Origin: Peronospora farinosa
Lineage: Eukaryota > Oomycota > Peronosporomycetes > Peronosporales > Peronosporaceae
Length of the DNA: 64,000 nt
Assembly (NCBI GenBank): GCA_947646735.1
Contig: CANTFK010000072.1
Coordinates: forward strand, 62,001-126,000
Direction of reading: 5' to 3'
This document shows positions 52,850 to 64,000 of the stretch, one piece after another (position 1 is the first letter of the stretch; every line of letters begins with the position of its first letter). Position numbers and translations under genes: made by a program. The notes below the pieces were generated by a model, which worked only from the letters and a program-made list of their open reading frames with translations, made no database searches and had not been told where the DNA came from.

Positions 52850-55307
52850 TGACGGAACAAATTATAGAACTCCTCCATCTGGCACTTCCCAATCTCGTGA
52901 ATCTCTCCACAACCCCGGCATACAAACAGGCAGCGATCATGATGGGTGACCCTTCCTTCCACAGCGGTCGCAGGTCAATCTTTTCCAGCAATTCAGATCT
53001 CCGTGTTTCTTGGACCCGCAATATGCACATCTCGTGTTTGGGGTCGCTGATGATGGGCCGGGTCGCTGGTCTACTGCCTGGCGATGTTGGTCGGCCTCCC
53101 TGGTCGGTAGATTCTTTGAGAACCTCACACTTGGATCCCTCCCCGCTTCCTTCTCCATAAGGTAGACTCGTCTAAGATCTCCCTCATTCTCCGAGGAGTC
53201 TGGACTGGAATCTTCAGAGCTCGAGTCTTCCAGGGGCGTCCGTACTGCATGTATGGAGCGGCGATTTATATCTCTCGGCCTCTCGGGTAGTGCCGGTGCC
53301 TTCTGACGAAACTTGTTTGATCCAAACAGCATCTTGCCTCGTCTTGCCTTCGTCCGCTGACATGCTGTCAATACTTCCTCCAATTCTTCCACGTCCGCCA
53401 GACGCAGCATAGTCAACTTGTCTGCTAGCTCTGGGTCGTCCACCGTCAAAATGTAGTGATCGACGTGATCCTTCTGAATCTTGGGCGACCCATCCTTAAT
53501 CTTCATCTTCGCCCTGAGTCCAAGCACATTCAGGCGGTACAGATAATCCAGTGGGGTCTCTTCCGACCTTTTCTTCGCATGGTAGTACTGGCGGGCGACC
53601 GGTACCCCCGTACCACAGAAACGAATCATGAACTCTTGGATTAAGTCCTTCCAGTTTCCTCGGACTGAGCGACCCAGTTGACGGTACCAATTCTGCGCCG
53701 GTCCAGTCAGCAATCCTCCAAAAACGAGACATCGTTCATCATCTGGTGCTTGGTCTCTTATAAATGCTGTCTTGACCGTTGACACCCAGCTGCGCGCTCT
53801 GTCTTCGTCTTGGTCTCTTCCATGAAATTCTTTAAGATGAGGTCGCCGATAGTTTGATGCGAGGGACCATATTTGGTATCTGTCCCAGCGCTGCGTTCGC
53901 CATCATCGACTGAGGTCCCCTCAAATCCATGTTGTCAGGGTCGAACTCACAGGAACCGACGGATTCCATATCGACGTCGGTCATCGTGTGGCCTCTTGGC
54001 ATTTGTATGCCTGGATGCTGGTCGTGGTGAGCGGTCGTCCTTTGCGCCTCTGGTCTTCCTCCTGCTACACTCCCGTTAGGGTGTGCCCGCGGTACTTGGC
54101 GTTCATTCAAAAATCTTGCCATCGCCGCGTCGAAGAGGGTCTGCAAATCGCCTACCGGGTAGGTAGGTCCTTCCCCCCCAGCATCTTCGTCACGGGGCAG
54201 AGCAAATTCCAGTTTTTTCTCTTGCTGATTTTCCATTGGCTGAAAATCGGAATGATTTTCATTCTTGCCACGCGTCGCCGTTTCAAGACCACTTGGCTCC
54301 TGCTCCGCGCTGCGCGCTCGGGCCTGGAGCAGCGCCGTTCCAGTAGGGCCTAGGGGCATCCTAGTGACCGACCCAGTTGAGGACGATCCTGGGGACCACG
54401 GTGCTGCTTCCCTCTGGCCGCTTGGCATCCGGTGTTGAGATGGGTCTTGATTCGCCCCTGGGTGGCCGGCGGCTCCGTACATGTGGGGACCCACCGTGAT
54501 GTCCTGAAGCGTCATCTGGCTGTCGTTGGACCGCATGTGTGTAGGTGTCACCAGAGGTGGGTATTCCGTTGCTGGTGTGGTACCCACCAGGATCGACAGA
54601 CGCTTGTGCATGTGCTCTAACGTTGTTGTGATTCTGTCGAACCCCAGGGATAGCAGGTCGTCCGGGTCGAACCGACCAGCGACCATGTTCGCTTCGCGAA
54701 GCATGGTGACCAGCGCTGTGATCGCGTCCGTGACGGAGTGCAGCCGTGGCAGGGTCGACACCGGCCCAGTGAGTTGACCCAGCTGCCGGATCTCCAGGAT
54801 CTTCGCGACGGGGTCGCTCTCCAGGAACGCGTTCAGCTTGCGCTGGTGGTAGGCCCTCGTGACATCAGCGTCTGTCCATGACGCCAGTCCTTCCTTCTCG
54901 GGGCCTATCGACTTGGTGTTTCCGGGTGCCTTCATCCGGAACTTCGTCGGCTTGGATTGCGCGATCTTGTTTTGTTGTTTTTTTGGGGACCTTAGCCTCT
55001 CGGTTTTCACCGTCGGCTGATGGTCCTCTGGATCATGATAGGCGTCATGACCCAAGGTGTCCTCAACGAGGACATAGGGAGGGTATTTAGGTTTTTCTTC
55101 AATGAATTCAACCTCGACCATGTTGACCGGGCCCCTCCCAAGGCCCGGTCGGTCCTTCGATCCTTTGTTTGTTTCTTCTTGAGTCACTGGCGATCGGTCT
55201 TCCCGTGACTCTTCGGTCTTGTGCTCCTTCTTGACATGAACATCTTTATCTTCTTGGGACTCGCGGTGAAATCCCGCGTCTTCCGAAGATCCGGGCACGC
55301 GCACCAT
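52786..55307 (-). pseudogene. Element A gag, frameshifted
   Basis: The likely ATG at 55307 directly abuts the LTR and reads MVRVPGSSEDAGFH. An in-frame ATG at 55358 inside the LTR is also possible. The first open part runs to about 53832, where a 2 bp loss relative to B (GATGAGG versus GATCCGAGG) creates a stop. The retrotransposon gag domain continues in the next frame (53785-52937: VFGGLLTGPAQNWYRQLGRS, LIQEFMIRFCG). CCHC knuckles CAYCGSKKHGDLNC and CDRCGRKGHPSYRC follow, the second broken by one extra base near 52930. The original stop lies at 52786. Confidence 0.8.
55289..55306 (-). other. Possible primer-binding site of element A
   Basis: The minus strand immediately after the LTR end CCACCACA reads A-TGGTGCGCGTGCCCGGAT. 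A PBS pairs with a tRNA 3' end, so it starts TGG. The priming tRNA was not identified. The site overlaps the proposed gag start codon. Confidence 0.45.
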
Positions 55308-56475
55308 TGTGGTGGAGTGGGTTCTCAAAATTGTATGATGAGACCCCAAACCACTCACTGTGCCGGACTGCCGACTGTCGGAGGGGGTACCCCGATGCCG
55401 CGTATGAACCTTCTCTCACCTTGTGTACCCGTCGGCTGGCGGGTTGCACTCTTCGGAGGACTTGGTGACGATGTAGATGTCTGCCTTGAGGGAGGTAGAC
55501 CTGGGGGAGGCCTCGAGTGGATATGCTTCACTCGGTGGGCCGGTAGGTGGCCACTCGATCGACCTTGTCGAGAGTGGACTTAGAGCCAAATTCTTCAGGG
55601 GCGCTTGTCGTCCCTGGCCTTTTCCTTCTTGTTTCAGGGGTATTAACCACCTGACCTTTACGTTGCTCCCGGACCTTGAGGTGAGGGAGACCGCTTCCGA
55701 TAGCGGGTCTCGGGGGGGGGGGTGTTGCTACTCGAACGAGCTCACAGGCCAAATATATCCTGGAGCTCTATTCGCCCTTGAACTTCGCTACACAACTGTC
55801 TTCGACGGGGGGCCAAAATATATCCCTTCCCGGAACAGTGAGTAACTTAGAACAAGTCCTTCTTGGGTGACGGAGTCGTGCCACGTAGATCGCAAATTGA
55901 GTAGTATTTAATATAGTCCTATCCTTTTAACTCCTTTACTCTATCCTTGCCTGAAGCTCTGATTCCTTGCGTCGACTAGTCTGATCCTTGTATTAACTGG
56001 TCAGGAGTGGCTGAACCCCGAGGGGCCGTGGTCGACCAATGAGGGACCCAGGTCTACCGATGAGGGACCGGGTCGACCAATGAGGGACCGGGTCGACCAA
56101 TGAGGGACCTGGTCGACCAATGAGGGACCCAGGTCTACCGATGAGGGACCTGGTCGACCAATGAGGGACCCAGGTCTACCAATGAGGGACCCAGGTCGAC
56201 CGATGAGGGACCGGGTCGACCAATGAGGGACCCGGGTCTACCAACGAGGGGCCAGGTCGATCAATGAGCGGCCATGATCAACTCCCTTTGGTACCGGTTA
56301 ACCGGTACCCTGATACTGATTTTTCTTCGGCGGATCCTGCGGATTGTCCTCCACCAACGGTCGCTCCCCTTCGAGGCCCCTGTCTCTCTGGTCCCCTGTC
56401 CCTGACCCACGGCCTATACTCTGAATCCAACTGGAGTCCGGGACCTCCATATCACAAAATTAGCACTTCACCACA
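55308..56475 (-). repeat. Shared LTR: 5' LTR of A and 3' LTR of B
   Basis: 1168 bp, nearly identical to 47529-48692. It is flanked on the left by PBS/gag of A and on the right by the G-rich tract (CAGGGGGTGG, minus strand) and 3' UTR of B. Differences from the other LTR are mostly in the minisatellite and a poly-G run (shorter here, near 55711). Confidence 0.85.
56030..56273. repeat. 20 bp minisatellite in the shared LTR
   Basis: About 12 units of GGTCGACCAATGAGGGACCC with GTCTACC variants. The unit order differs from the copy at 48251-48489, so the array is changing faster than the rest of the LTR. Confidence 0.85.
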
Positions 56476-56780
56476 GCCACCCCCTGCACTTGCTCAACCG
56501 TACAACGGATTGAGCATGCGCATGTCTTCACTTCCTTCGTCACGTAAGTCCTTTACTGTTCCCTTTGTTGCTCATCCATCTCTTACTCGTGTATGTTCAG
56601 CCATGTTTCCCTCTGTTCTAATTGATCTTGGTAATATCCTTCCTTTGTTCTCCATTCTCCTTTACCCCTTAACTCGTGGAAGTTCAAGGCCGCCCCGCAG
56701 GCGACCCAAGTCTTCCAACGAGGGGCTGGGCCGACCATTGAGGGACTCGGTCCACCTTCCAAGAAACTTGCTACCGTCTG

Positions 56781-59700
56781 CTAGTTTTGATGGCTTTGCA
56801 CTACTTCGAAGCGGTTATGGCTTGTCTTCTTGCGCTCGAAGTCCCGGAGTAAGGCTCCGCAATTCAGATCCACTTCGTCCACCCACGAGGGGTCAGGGTG
56901 TCCCTTCCATTGCACGGGGAATTCTCGTTGTTGCCTCCCATACCGAGTCTTCTTGCCTGTACGACTCTCTAAAATTTCTTCGACTTCACACTCAACCTCT
57001 TCCAATTCCCGCACCCAGCTGTCTTCTGGTAGCAGACATTCATCGAAGTCGACTCGATCTGTTCCATCCACTTTCAGCTTGCTGTTCGGTCGATTGGGGA
57101 ACTCTCTGACGGGCTTGAGCTTGGAGATGTGCACGATTGGGAATAGTCTGTATTCTGTAACTCGTAACTCCAGACGTACTGCATGATCTCCGACTAATTC
57201 TCGGAATCGGAACGGTCCGTGCCATAGGAGGGCCAATTTCTTAGCATAACCCTCCTTCACTCGGTCTAAGTATAGCCATACCCGAGCCCCTGGCTGAATT
57301 TCATGGCCGACTACCCCTTCATTTTGTGCTTGCACCCGAGCCTGACTAGCCGCCCGTAAATTCTCGTTGACTTGGTCTCTTGCTCGCTGATAGTGACTCT
57401 GAATCCGATATCTCCATCTCCGAGGTCCTGAGTCTCGACGTCGAGTGTTCACCACCGGTAACATAGTCTCAAGAGTGGTCCTAGCATCCCATCCATGTAC
57501 CAGATAGAACGGTGTTTCCTCACGTACTCTGTCTTGAGCCGTATTTAACGCGAACATTAGTCGTTCCGCGTATTCATCCCAGTCTCGCTGTCCCACGTCG
57601 GCTACGTACATCTTGAGCGATCTTGTTATAGTCTGTACCATTCTCTCCGCAGTACCGTTCGCTTGAGGTCGGTAGGCCATGGTCGCTCTCTGACGTTGAC
57701 CCACCATACGACTGAATGCTCGGAAGAAGTCCGACATAAACCCCGGTTCCCGATCGTGACGGATCGTCTCACTGACACCAAAACGGCGGAAAACGCATTC
57801 TTCATATCCCTCAGCCACTTTCTGGGCTGTCCGTGACGCACTTGCTTTAGCCATCACATAACATGTGAACAGGTCGACCCAGATCAGTAGTTCCGTGTTT
57901 CCTTTATGTGACTTGGGGAGAGATGGTATGTGGTCCATAGCGATAATTTGGAAGGGGTACGTCGCTTCAACATTCCCCGGAGACCTCCCTTGTAAAGTGG
58001 GTCTCCCTTTCCCAGTCTCACAATCCATGCACTGACCCACATATTTCTGAACACTCCGGAACAGACCCCTCCAATGACAATATCGTCGGATCCAATGATA
58101 AGTACGCCCGATCCCCTGATGGCCGCCTTCCAAACTCGTATGATAATGATGGAGGACGTCGGCTTGGAGACTCTCAGGTATCACCATTCTGGCAGGTATG
58201 TCTCGGTCGTCTCCCTTGATTCTCTGGCCGGGGCACTACACCAGCAGTCCTTCTTCACTTATCTCGTAATCTTCCGACATTTTGCTGCGGTTTCTGGCCG
58301 ATTCATCTGACAAGTCTTTCCAGTCTCCTTGCAAATATGCCTTCAACTCGCGTACCCAGCTCTCCTCTTCTTGCGCATCTCGGATTCTATCCATCCGGAG
58401 TTGTTGTACCACATCTTCTTGCATAACCTCTCCCGATATTTTGACGGGGACCCGTGATCTCGTCACCGCAGATACCTTGACCGACTGACCCAGGTCTCTA
58501 GGGACCAACACCTCTGGCAGCCGATTGATTATTTCTAGACCTGACCACTCTCCTTTTGGTATCGACTCGACCCCTTGTTGCTGATGTAAAGCTGCACTGG
58601 CCAACTGGTCTGCGCTCTGATTCCAGTCTCGTTTCACGTGTAGGACTGCCTGGTTGGGCCACGACTGGAGTTTACTCAGCGCCTTGGCCCGCAACGGGGA
58701 TAAACCTGAAGCTTTGCATTCAATCTCTCCACGCATCTGTCTTATAACCAGATTGAAGTCTCCACAAATAATCAAACGCCGTCGCTCCATTGGCTCCAAC
58801 AGGTCAAAACCCAGTAACATGCCCTCATATTCAGCTTCATTCACCGTAGACTTGTCGAGATATTTCGATGCAGCTGCAACTATAGTCCACGCAGGGAGTC
58901 TCCACACAATAGCGCTGCAAGCACCTCCCCCTTGTTTCACCCGGGCCGACCCATCGAAACTCATCACATACAGTTCTTCATTTAGTTCCACTGTGGGCGT
59001 CGATAGGTCGACCACTTGCCTGGATTGCTTCTTGGGAGCAATTGACGACAGAATGGAGTCCACATTCTCTCGAGGCGTGATGCTGGCAGCTAACGCCCCC
59101 AGTACCTGGTCCTCGCCTTTCTTGCATTTCACAATCTCCAAAGTCCACTGTGACAACAGAGCGGCCCAATTTCCCAAGCGACCTTGCAACCCCGAAGACT
59201 TCATTAGCCAGGCCAGTGTAGAATGCCTCGTCAGAACCTTGAGAGGTCGGGTGACCAACATCGTGAAGCAAGTTTCCAATATCCGTAACAACGTACACTT
59301 CCTTTTCCACTGTACTATAGTTCACCTCGTTTGACTTGAGGGTTCGGCTCGTAAACATTACCGGCATGTAAATGCCGTCGTAATTCTGCACCAACGACGC
59401 CGAGATGACCCACTCACTTTCGTAGACAATAGTAACTGTCTCTATAGCCGGGTCGAAATGTCGTAGGATGGGCGCCGTAGCAATCTTGTTCTTGAGCATG
59501 GCAAACGCTACCTGTACCTTCGACCATTTTCCTTCGTCGATTTCCTGGGCCGCCACTTCCTCGTTAGCCTTCAATTTGCACCTCCAAGCGTGAAAATCCA
59601 CCTCTCTCAGTTCATAAAGGATTGACGCGTATATGGCATAATCTTCGATGTACCTGCTGTAGTAATTTAGGCTTCCTAGAAAGGACTGCATAGCCTTCAG

Positions 59701-62052
59701 CGTTGTCGTTAGAGGTAGGTCGACCAAAGACTGAAGATCTTTTGGGTGGGCCTCTAGTCCCTCTTTGGAAACTCGATGTCCAAGGTACTCGACCTTCCGA
59801 CATCCCCACGTACTCTTGACGGCACTTACCGACAAATTCCAATAGTCACACACGTCTAGCAGCCGCTCCACTTTCTGGCATAATACGTCCCACGATTCGG
59901 CCGGAACAAGTATATCGTCAATGTATGATCGTCGACCCAATACAGAGAGAACTGATTTTGCATCTGGTTCCCCTGTTGCGAACAAATCCTCTGTTTCCTC
60001 TGTGGCAGCCCCTGGCGAAATCCGCAAGAATCCATATAACGCATTATCCAACAACCTTTGATATATCTGAGGCGCATTCTTAAGCCCCAAAAGCATCCGA
60101 AGCCATTCAAATAATCCCAGTGGAGTAACGAAAGCTGAGATTAATCTCGCCCTTTCGGTCATACTGACGACCCAAAAACCACTCGCCATATCAAGAGAAC
60201 AGTACCACAAAGCTCCGTCCAAGTCTTCCAGTAATTCGTTAATCAACGGCATCGGGTATACCATGAGCTGGGTAAGATCATTCACCAACCGATAGTCGAT
60301 ACACAATCGAATATCAACCCCCTTCTTCTTCACGATAATTACAATTGGGCTGACCCATGGCGAGGTGGAAGGCTGAATGATCTTTGCTGATAACAGTCCC
60401 TTGATCAGGTCGGCTAGCTTCTCTCTGAATTGAGGGTCCACCTTTCGTACGCGTTGCGCGATCGGTCTTGCGTTCCCTACATCGATATCGCATATCGCTC
60501 CTCGGGCGGCCGGGGGTAAGGCGTTACCTTTGCCCATCAGCAGATGTCGTTTCTTCCATATTGTTTGTCGCAACCGGTCCACCTCTTCGGGAGTGTTCCC
60601 ATCTAAATCTGGAATCTGTATATCTTCTAACGCAATGCCTTCGGATAAGGGGTCCACTTCCGGTATGACCGCCCATCCTGGTCTTATGTCCTCGGCCCAA
60701 AGTTCCCCACTCTCGAAAGAACACACCTGGTCATCTGCCTGTAACAAATCTACAAGTTTGGATTCCTTCTCATCGGTAGTGATCACTGCAGGTAGGTTCT
60801 CCTTAGCTTCACTCCGTTCCAGGGTAGACCCCTCCTGCCAATTCACCTTCTCTTTGCACGGTTGTTCTTCTCTGTCGGGTGCCGATTGGTGCGTTATATT
60901 CATCATTGGGGTTGGGGCCGCTGGTCGCTGTAAGATGTGTGACGGAGTCTTATACTCTGGTCTCTCCACTAGTGGCCCCTCTTACTCTTCCGTTGGGTCG
61001 ACCTGATGGTCGACTTGGTCAGTGGTGCATTCATAAGCCAGATTTAGCCATTCCGCATATCTTCGAGAGCCTACCGAGACAAACCCTTGCGTTCTTGAAA
61101 CTTGCTCCCTAGTCAACCACATACCTACCTTGGTATCTTCATGCAATGTTAAGGGGCGAGGGCTGACATTGGTTATTTTCAAAATCGGTCGACGTCCTAT
61201 CCCTTGTATCATGGTGGTCACCCATCGTTCGCCTCTCGTGACCCACAATTTCCACTGTTCTGAGGTCGACCTTTTGAGAGGCACTTCCGTACATCCTCCA
61301 ACGGATATCTGTACATACCGACCCAATTTCACATCCGATACTCGCGTATTATACAGTGTCCTTCGCCCAGTCAACTGTACCCTGACCTCATCGGGGAGGC
61401 AAAGAGTTCCTTCGGCCAAGTCTAACCGGATACCGGCTGGGACCATGAATTCCATCCCCAAAATTGCATCTTGGCCTACCATAGGGCCTACCCACACCTT
61501 AAAGATGTACACCAAGTTCCCATTCAGAGTGACCTTGATGCGAGTGCGTCCCTCCGTGGTGTATACGGCTTCCCCAATACCAATACATTCTTGTCGTTCA
61601 CTTTCATCAATTTGGCAGCCTACCTTACGAGCAAAGGCGATATCCAGAATGGATATCTCGGCACCAGTATCGAACAACAAATTCGCATGGTCGTTGTTGA
61701 CCTTTCCAGAGGCTTTCGCTTGCCTGAACCATTTAGTAGGGGCGTGGTATTTCCAGTACCCCCTAGACTCGCCTGGCAATAAGTCCAACTCCATTACTGA
61801 ACTTTCTCGAACAAAACTATTAGGTTCTTTCAAAGAAGCAACATGGACCACAGGGTAATTTCCAATCTTCGATATATTTCCAATCTTAACTGGAATACCC
61901 GTCCCCTCCTTGGGCTGTTTCTCCACATATGCAAAAATGCAACAATTAGAACGCTCGGCTCGTACCAGATTCAAACCTGGCGAGCGTCCTAATTTGCCAT
62001 CTTCTCGAGTTTCTCCGGGAACATCCCTGCATGCTTGGCTGGGTTGTACCAT
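56781..62052 (-). pseudogene. Element B pol: protease, RT, two RNase H domains, integrase, chromodomain
   Basis: Starts MVQPSQACRDVPGE at 62052, overlapping gag in the -1 frame. Protease (LLFDTGAEISILD), RT (YIDD), Ty3 RNase H, cellular-type RNase H, integrase and chromodomain follow. The integrase (within the 468-codon frame at 56781-58187) has an HHCC zinc module (HHYHTSLEGGHQG; CMDCETGK) and the DDE core: AMDHIPSLP, RHDREPGF and ANGTAERMVQ. Damage seen: a TAA at 60982-60984 (Glu in A), a 1 bp gain and 1 bp loss near 60085 that change PFG to LLG, a 2 bp loss near 59293, and a TAG at 58236-58238. The domain order, with chromodomain last (SWVDEVDLN), is complete, so B is the better guide to the family. 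Confidence 0.88.
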
Positions 62053-64000
62053 TGACGGAACAAATTATAGAACTCCTCCATCTGGCACTTCCCAATCTCG
62101 TGAATCTCTCCACAACCCCGGCATACAAACAGGCAGCGATATGATGGGTGACCCTTCCTTCCACAGCGGTCGCAGGTCAATCTTTTCCAGCAATTCAGAT
62201 CTCCGTGTTTCTTGGACCCGCAATATGTACATCTCGTGTTTGGGGTCGCTGATGATGGGTCGGGTCGCTGGTCTACTGCCTGGCGCTGTTGGTCGGCCTC
62301 CCTAGTCGGTACATTCTTTGAGAACCTCACACTTGGATCCCTCCCCGCTTCCTTCTCCATAAGGTAGACTCGTCTAAGATCTCCCTCATTCTCCGAGGAG
62401 TCTGGACTGGAATCTTCAGAGCTCGAGTCTTCCAGGGGCGTCCGTACTGCATGTATGGAGCGGCGATTCATATCTCTCGACCTCTCGGGTAGTGCCTGTG
62501 CCTTCTGACGAAACTTGCTTGATCCAAACAGCATCTTGCCTCGTCTTGCTTTCGTCCGCTGACATGCTGTCAATACTTCCTCCAATTCTTCCACGTCCGC
62601 CAGACGCAACATAGTCAACTTGTCTGCTAGCTCCGGGTCGTCCACCGTCAAAATGTAGTGATCGACATGATCCTTCTGAATCTTGAGCGACCCATCCTTA
62701 ATCTTCATCTTCGCCCTGAGCCCAAGAACATTCAGGCGGTACAGATAATCCAGTGGGGTCTCTTCCGACCTTTTCTTTGCATGGTAGTACTCGGTACCCC
62801 TGTGCCACAGAACCGAATCATGATTTCTTGGATTAAGTCCTTCCAGTTTCCTCGTACCGAGCGACACAGTTGACGATACCAATTCTGCGCCGGTCCAGTC
62901 AGCAATCCTCCAAAAACGAGACATCGTTCATCATTTGGTGCTTGGTCTCTTATAAATGCTGTCTTGACCGTTGATACCCAGCTGCGCGCTCTGTCTTCGT
63001 CTTGGTCTCTTCCATGAAATTCTTTAAGATCCGAGGTCGCCGAGAGTTTGATGCGAGGGACCATATTTGGTATCTGTCCCAGCGCTGCGTTCGCCATCAT
63101 CGACTGAGGTCCCCTCAAATCTATGTTGTCAGGGTCGAACTCACATGAACCAACGGATTCCATATCGACGTCGGTGATCGTGTGGCCTCTTGGCATTTGT
63201 ATGCCTGGATGCAGGTCATGGTGAGCGGTCGTCCTTTGCGCCTCTGGTCTTCCTCCTGCTACATTCCCGTTAGGGTGCTCCCGCGGTACTTGGCGTTCAT
63301 TCAAAAATCTTGCCATCGCCGCGTCGAAGAGGGTCTGCAGATCACCTACCGGGTAGGTAGGTCCTTCCCCCCCCCAGCATCTTCGTCACGGGGCAGAGCA
63401 AATTCCAGTTTTTTCTCTTGCTGATTTTCCATTGGTTGAAATCGGAATGATTTTCATTCTTGCCACGCGTCGCCGTTTCAAGACCACTTGGCTCCTGCTC
63501 CGCGCTGCGCGCTCGGGCCTGGAGCAGCGCCGCTCCAGTAGGGCCGAGGGGCATCCTAGTGACCGACCCAGTTGAGGACGATCCTGGGGACCACGATGCT
63601 GCTTCCCTCTGGCCGCTTGGCATCCGGTGTTGAGATGGGTCTTGATTCGCCCCTGGGTGGCCGGCGGCTCCGTACATGTGGGGACCCACCGTGATGTCCT
63701 GAAGCGTCATCTGGCTGTCGTTGGACCGCATGTGTGTAGGTGTCACCAGAGGTGGGTATTCCGTTGCTGGTGTGGTACCCACCAGGATCGACAGACGCTT
63801 GTGCATGTGCTCTAACGTTGTTGTGATTCTGTCGAACCCCAGGGATAGCAGGTCGCTCGGGTCGAACCGACCAGCGACCATATTCGCTTCACGAAGCATG
63901 GTGACCAGCGCTGTGATCGCGTCCGTGACGGAGTGCAGCCGTGGTAGGGTCGACACCGGCCCAGTGAGTTGGCCCAGCTGCCGGATCTCCAGGATCTTCG
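61989..64000 (-). pseudogene. Element B gag, frameshifted and cut by window edge
   Basis: Reads leftward from beyond 64000. Frame breaks relative to A: one base lost near 63438, two extra C in the C run at 63367-63375, and about 10 bp missing near 62793 (after TGGTAGTACT). Recognisable parts are the retrotransposon gag domain (TKTAFIRDQAP-type segment, FGGLLTGPAQNWYR) and knuckles CTYCGSKKHGDLNC, CDRCGRKGHPSYRC and a third CRGCGEIHEIGKC. The natural stop is at 61989 (EKLEKMAN). The 64-base overlap with pol in the -1 frame suggests frameshift expression of Gag-Pol. Confidence 0.8.

Larger units (their letters stand above)
47529..64000 (-). mobile_element. Tandem pair of Ty3/gypsy elements A and B sharing an LTR
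   Basis: Both elements read leftward. Order from right: B gag (cut by window edge), B pol, shared LTR 55308-56475, A gag, A pol, A 3' LTR 47529-48692. The shared LTR serves as the 3' LTR of B and the 5' LTR of A, the pattern left by recombination between LTRs of two copies or by insertion beside an LTR. LTRs start TGTGGTGAAG and end CCACCACA, giving a 7 bp inverted terminus. The two internal regions are very similar but carry different indels and stops, so neither looks fully competent. Confidence 0.9.

Overview
The window looks like nuclear DNA of an oomycete, most probably a Peronosporales species (Phytophthora or a downy mildew). It has compact genes with few, short GT-AG introns (51-130 bp), oomycete-style START/FYVE and M96-like proteins, a family of GT71-type glycosyltransferases, and a large block of decayed LTR and LINE retroelements. 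No bacterial, organellar, tRNA, rRNA or CRISPR features were recognised. The species assignment is inference.

Layout. 1-3632 (-): intron-free N-terminal two thirds of a mitochondrial-type glutamate synthase, running off the left edge. 4507-5215: decayed coding relic. 5892-9854 (-): two tandem type II membrane GT71-like glycosyltransferases. 10618-11904 (-): unusual protein with an F-box-like N-terminus, acidic linker and macro domain. 12253-13872 (+): LAT/PHS-type amino acid or polyamine transporter with three introns. 14425-19259: near-perfect 2.3 kb inverted duplication around a 223 bp spacer, carrying two head-to-head copies of a secreted Lys/Asp/Tyr/Gly repeat protein plus relics of a glycosyltransferase and of another gene. 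19922-24700 (+): XRN1. 25841-27580 (+): START-like/FYVE-like protein. 27960-29248 (+): M96-like/START-like protein with one intron. 30256-32020 (-): ER DnaJ co-chaperone (DNAJC3/p58IPK type) with four exons.

From about 32 kb rightward the window is mostly repetitive. 32393-33540 has degenerate repeats built on a CCGTCG-TTY-CGACGG hairpin. 33640-39665 holds LTR-like pieces, a LINE relic and a second copy of the 5 kb relic. 39838-40053 is an inverted copy of the DNAJC3 promoter and signal-peptide exon. 40320-41313 is a Copia fragment. 41315-47528 is a decayed Ty3/gypsy element (C). Its chromodomain region is interrupted at 47529 by two tandem minus-strand Ty3/gypsy elements (A and B) that share one LTR (55308-56475). 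A has lost its integrase in frame between short direct repeats. B keeps integrase but carries nonsense codons and frameshifts; its gag runs off the right edge.

The single-copy genes are unrelated housekeeping and regulatory functions (nitrogen assimilation, glycosylation, mRNA decay, ER folding, transport). The clearest unusual structures are the 14-19 kb palindrome, the macro-domain protein, the inverted DNAJC3 exon copy, the hairpin repeats and the nested tandem retroelement array.
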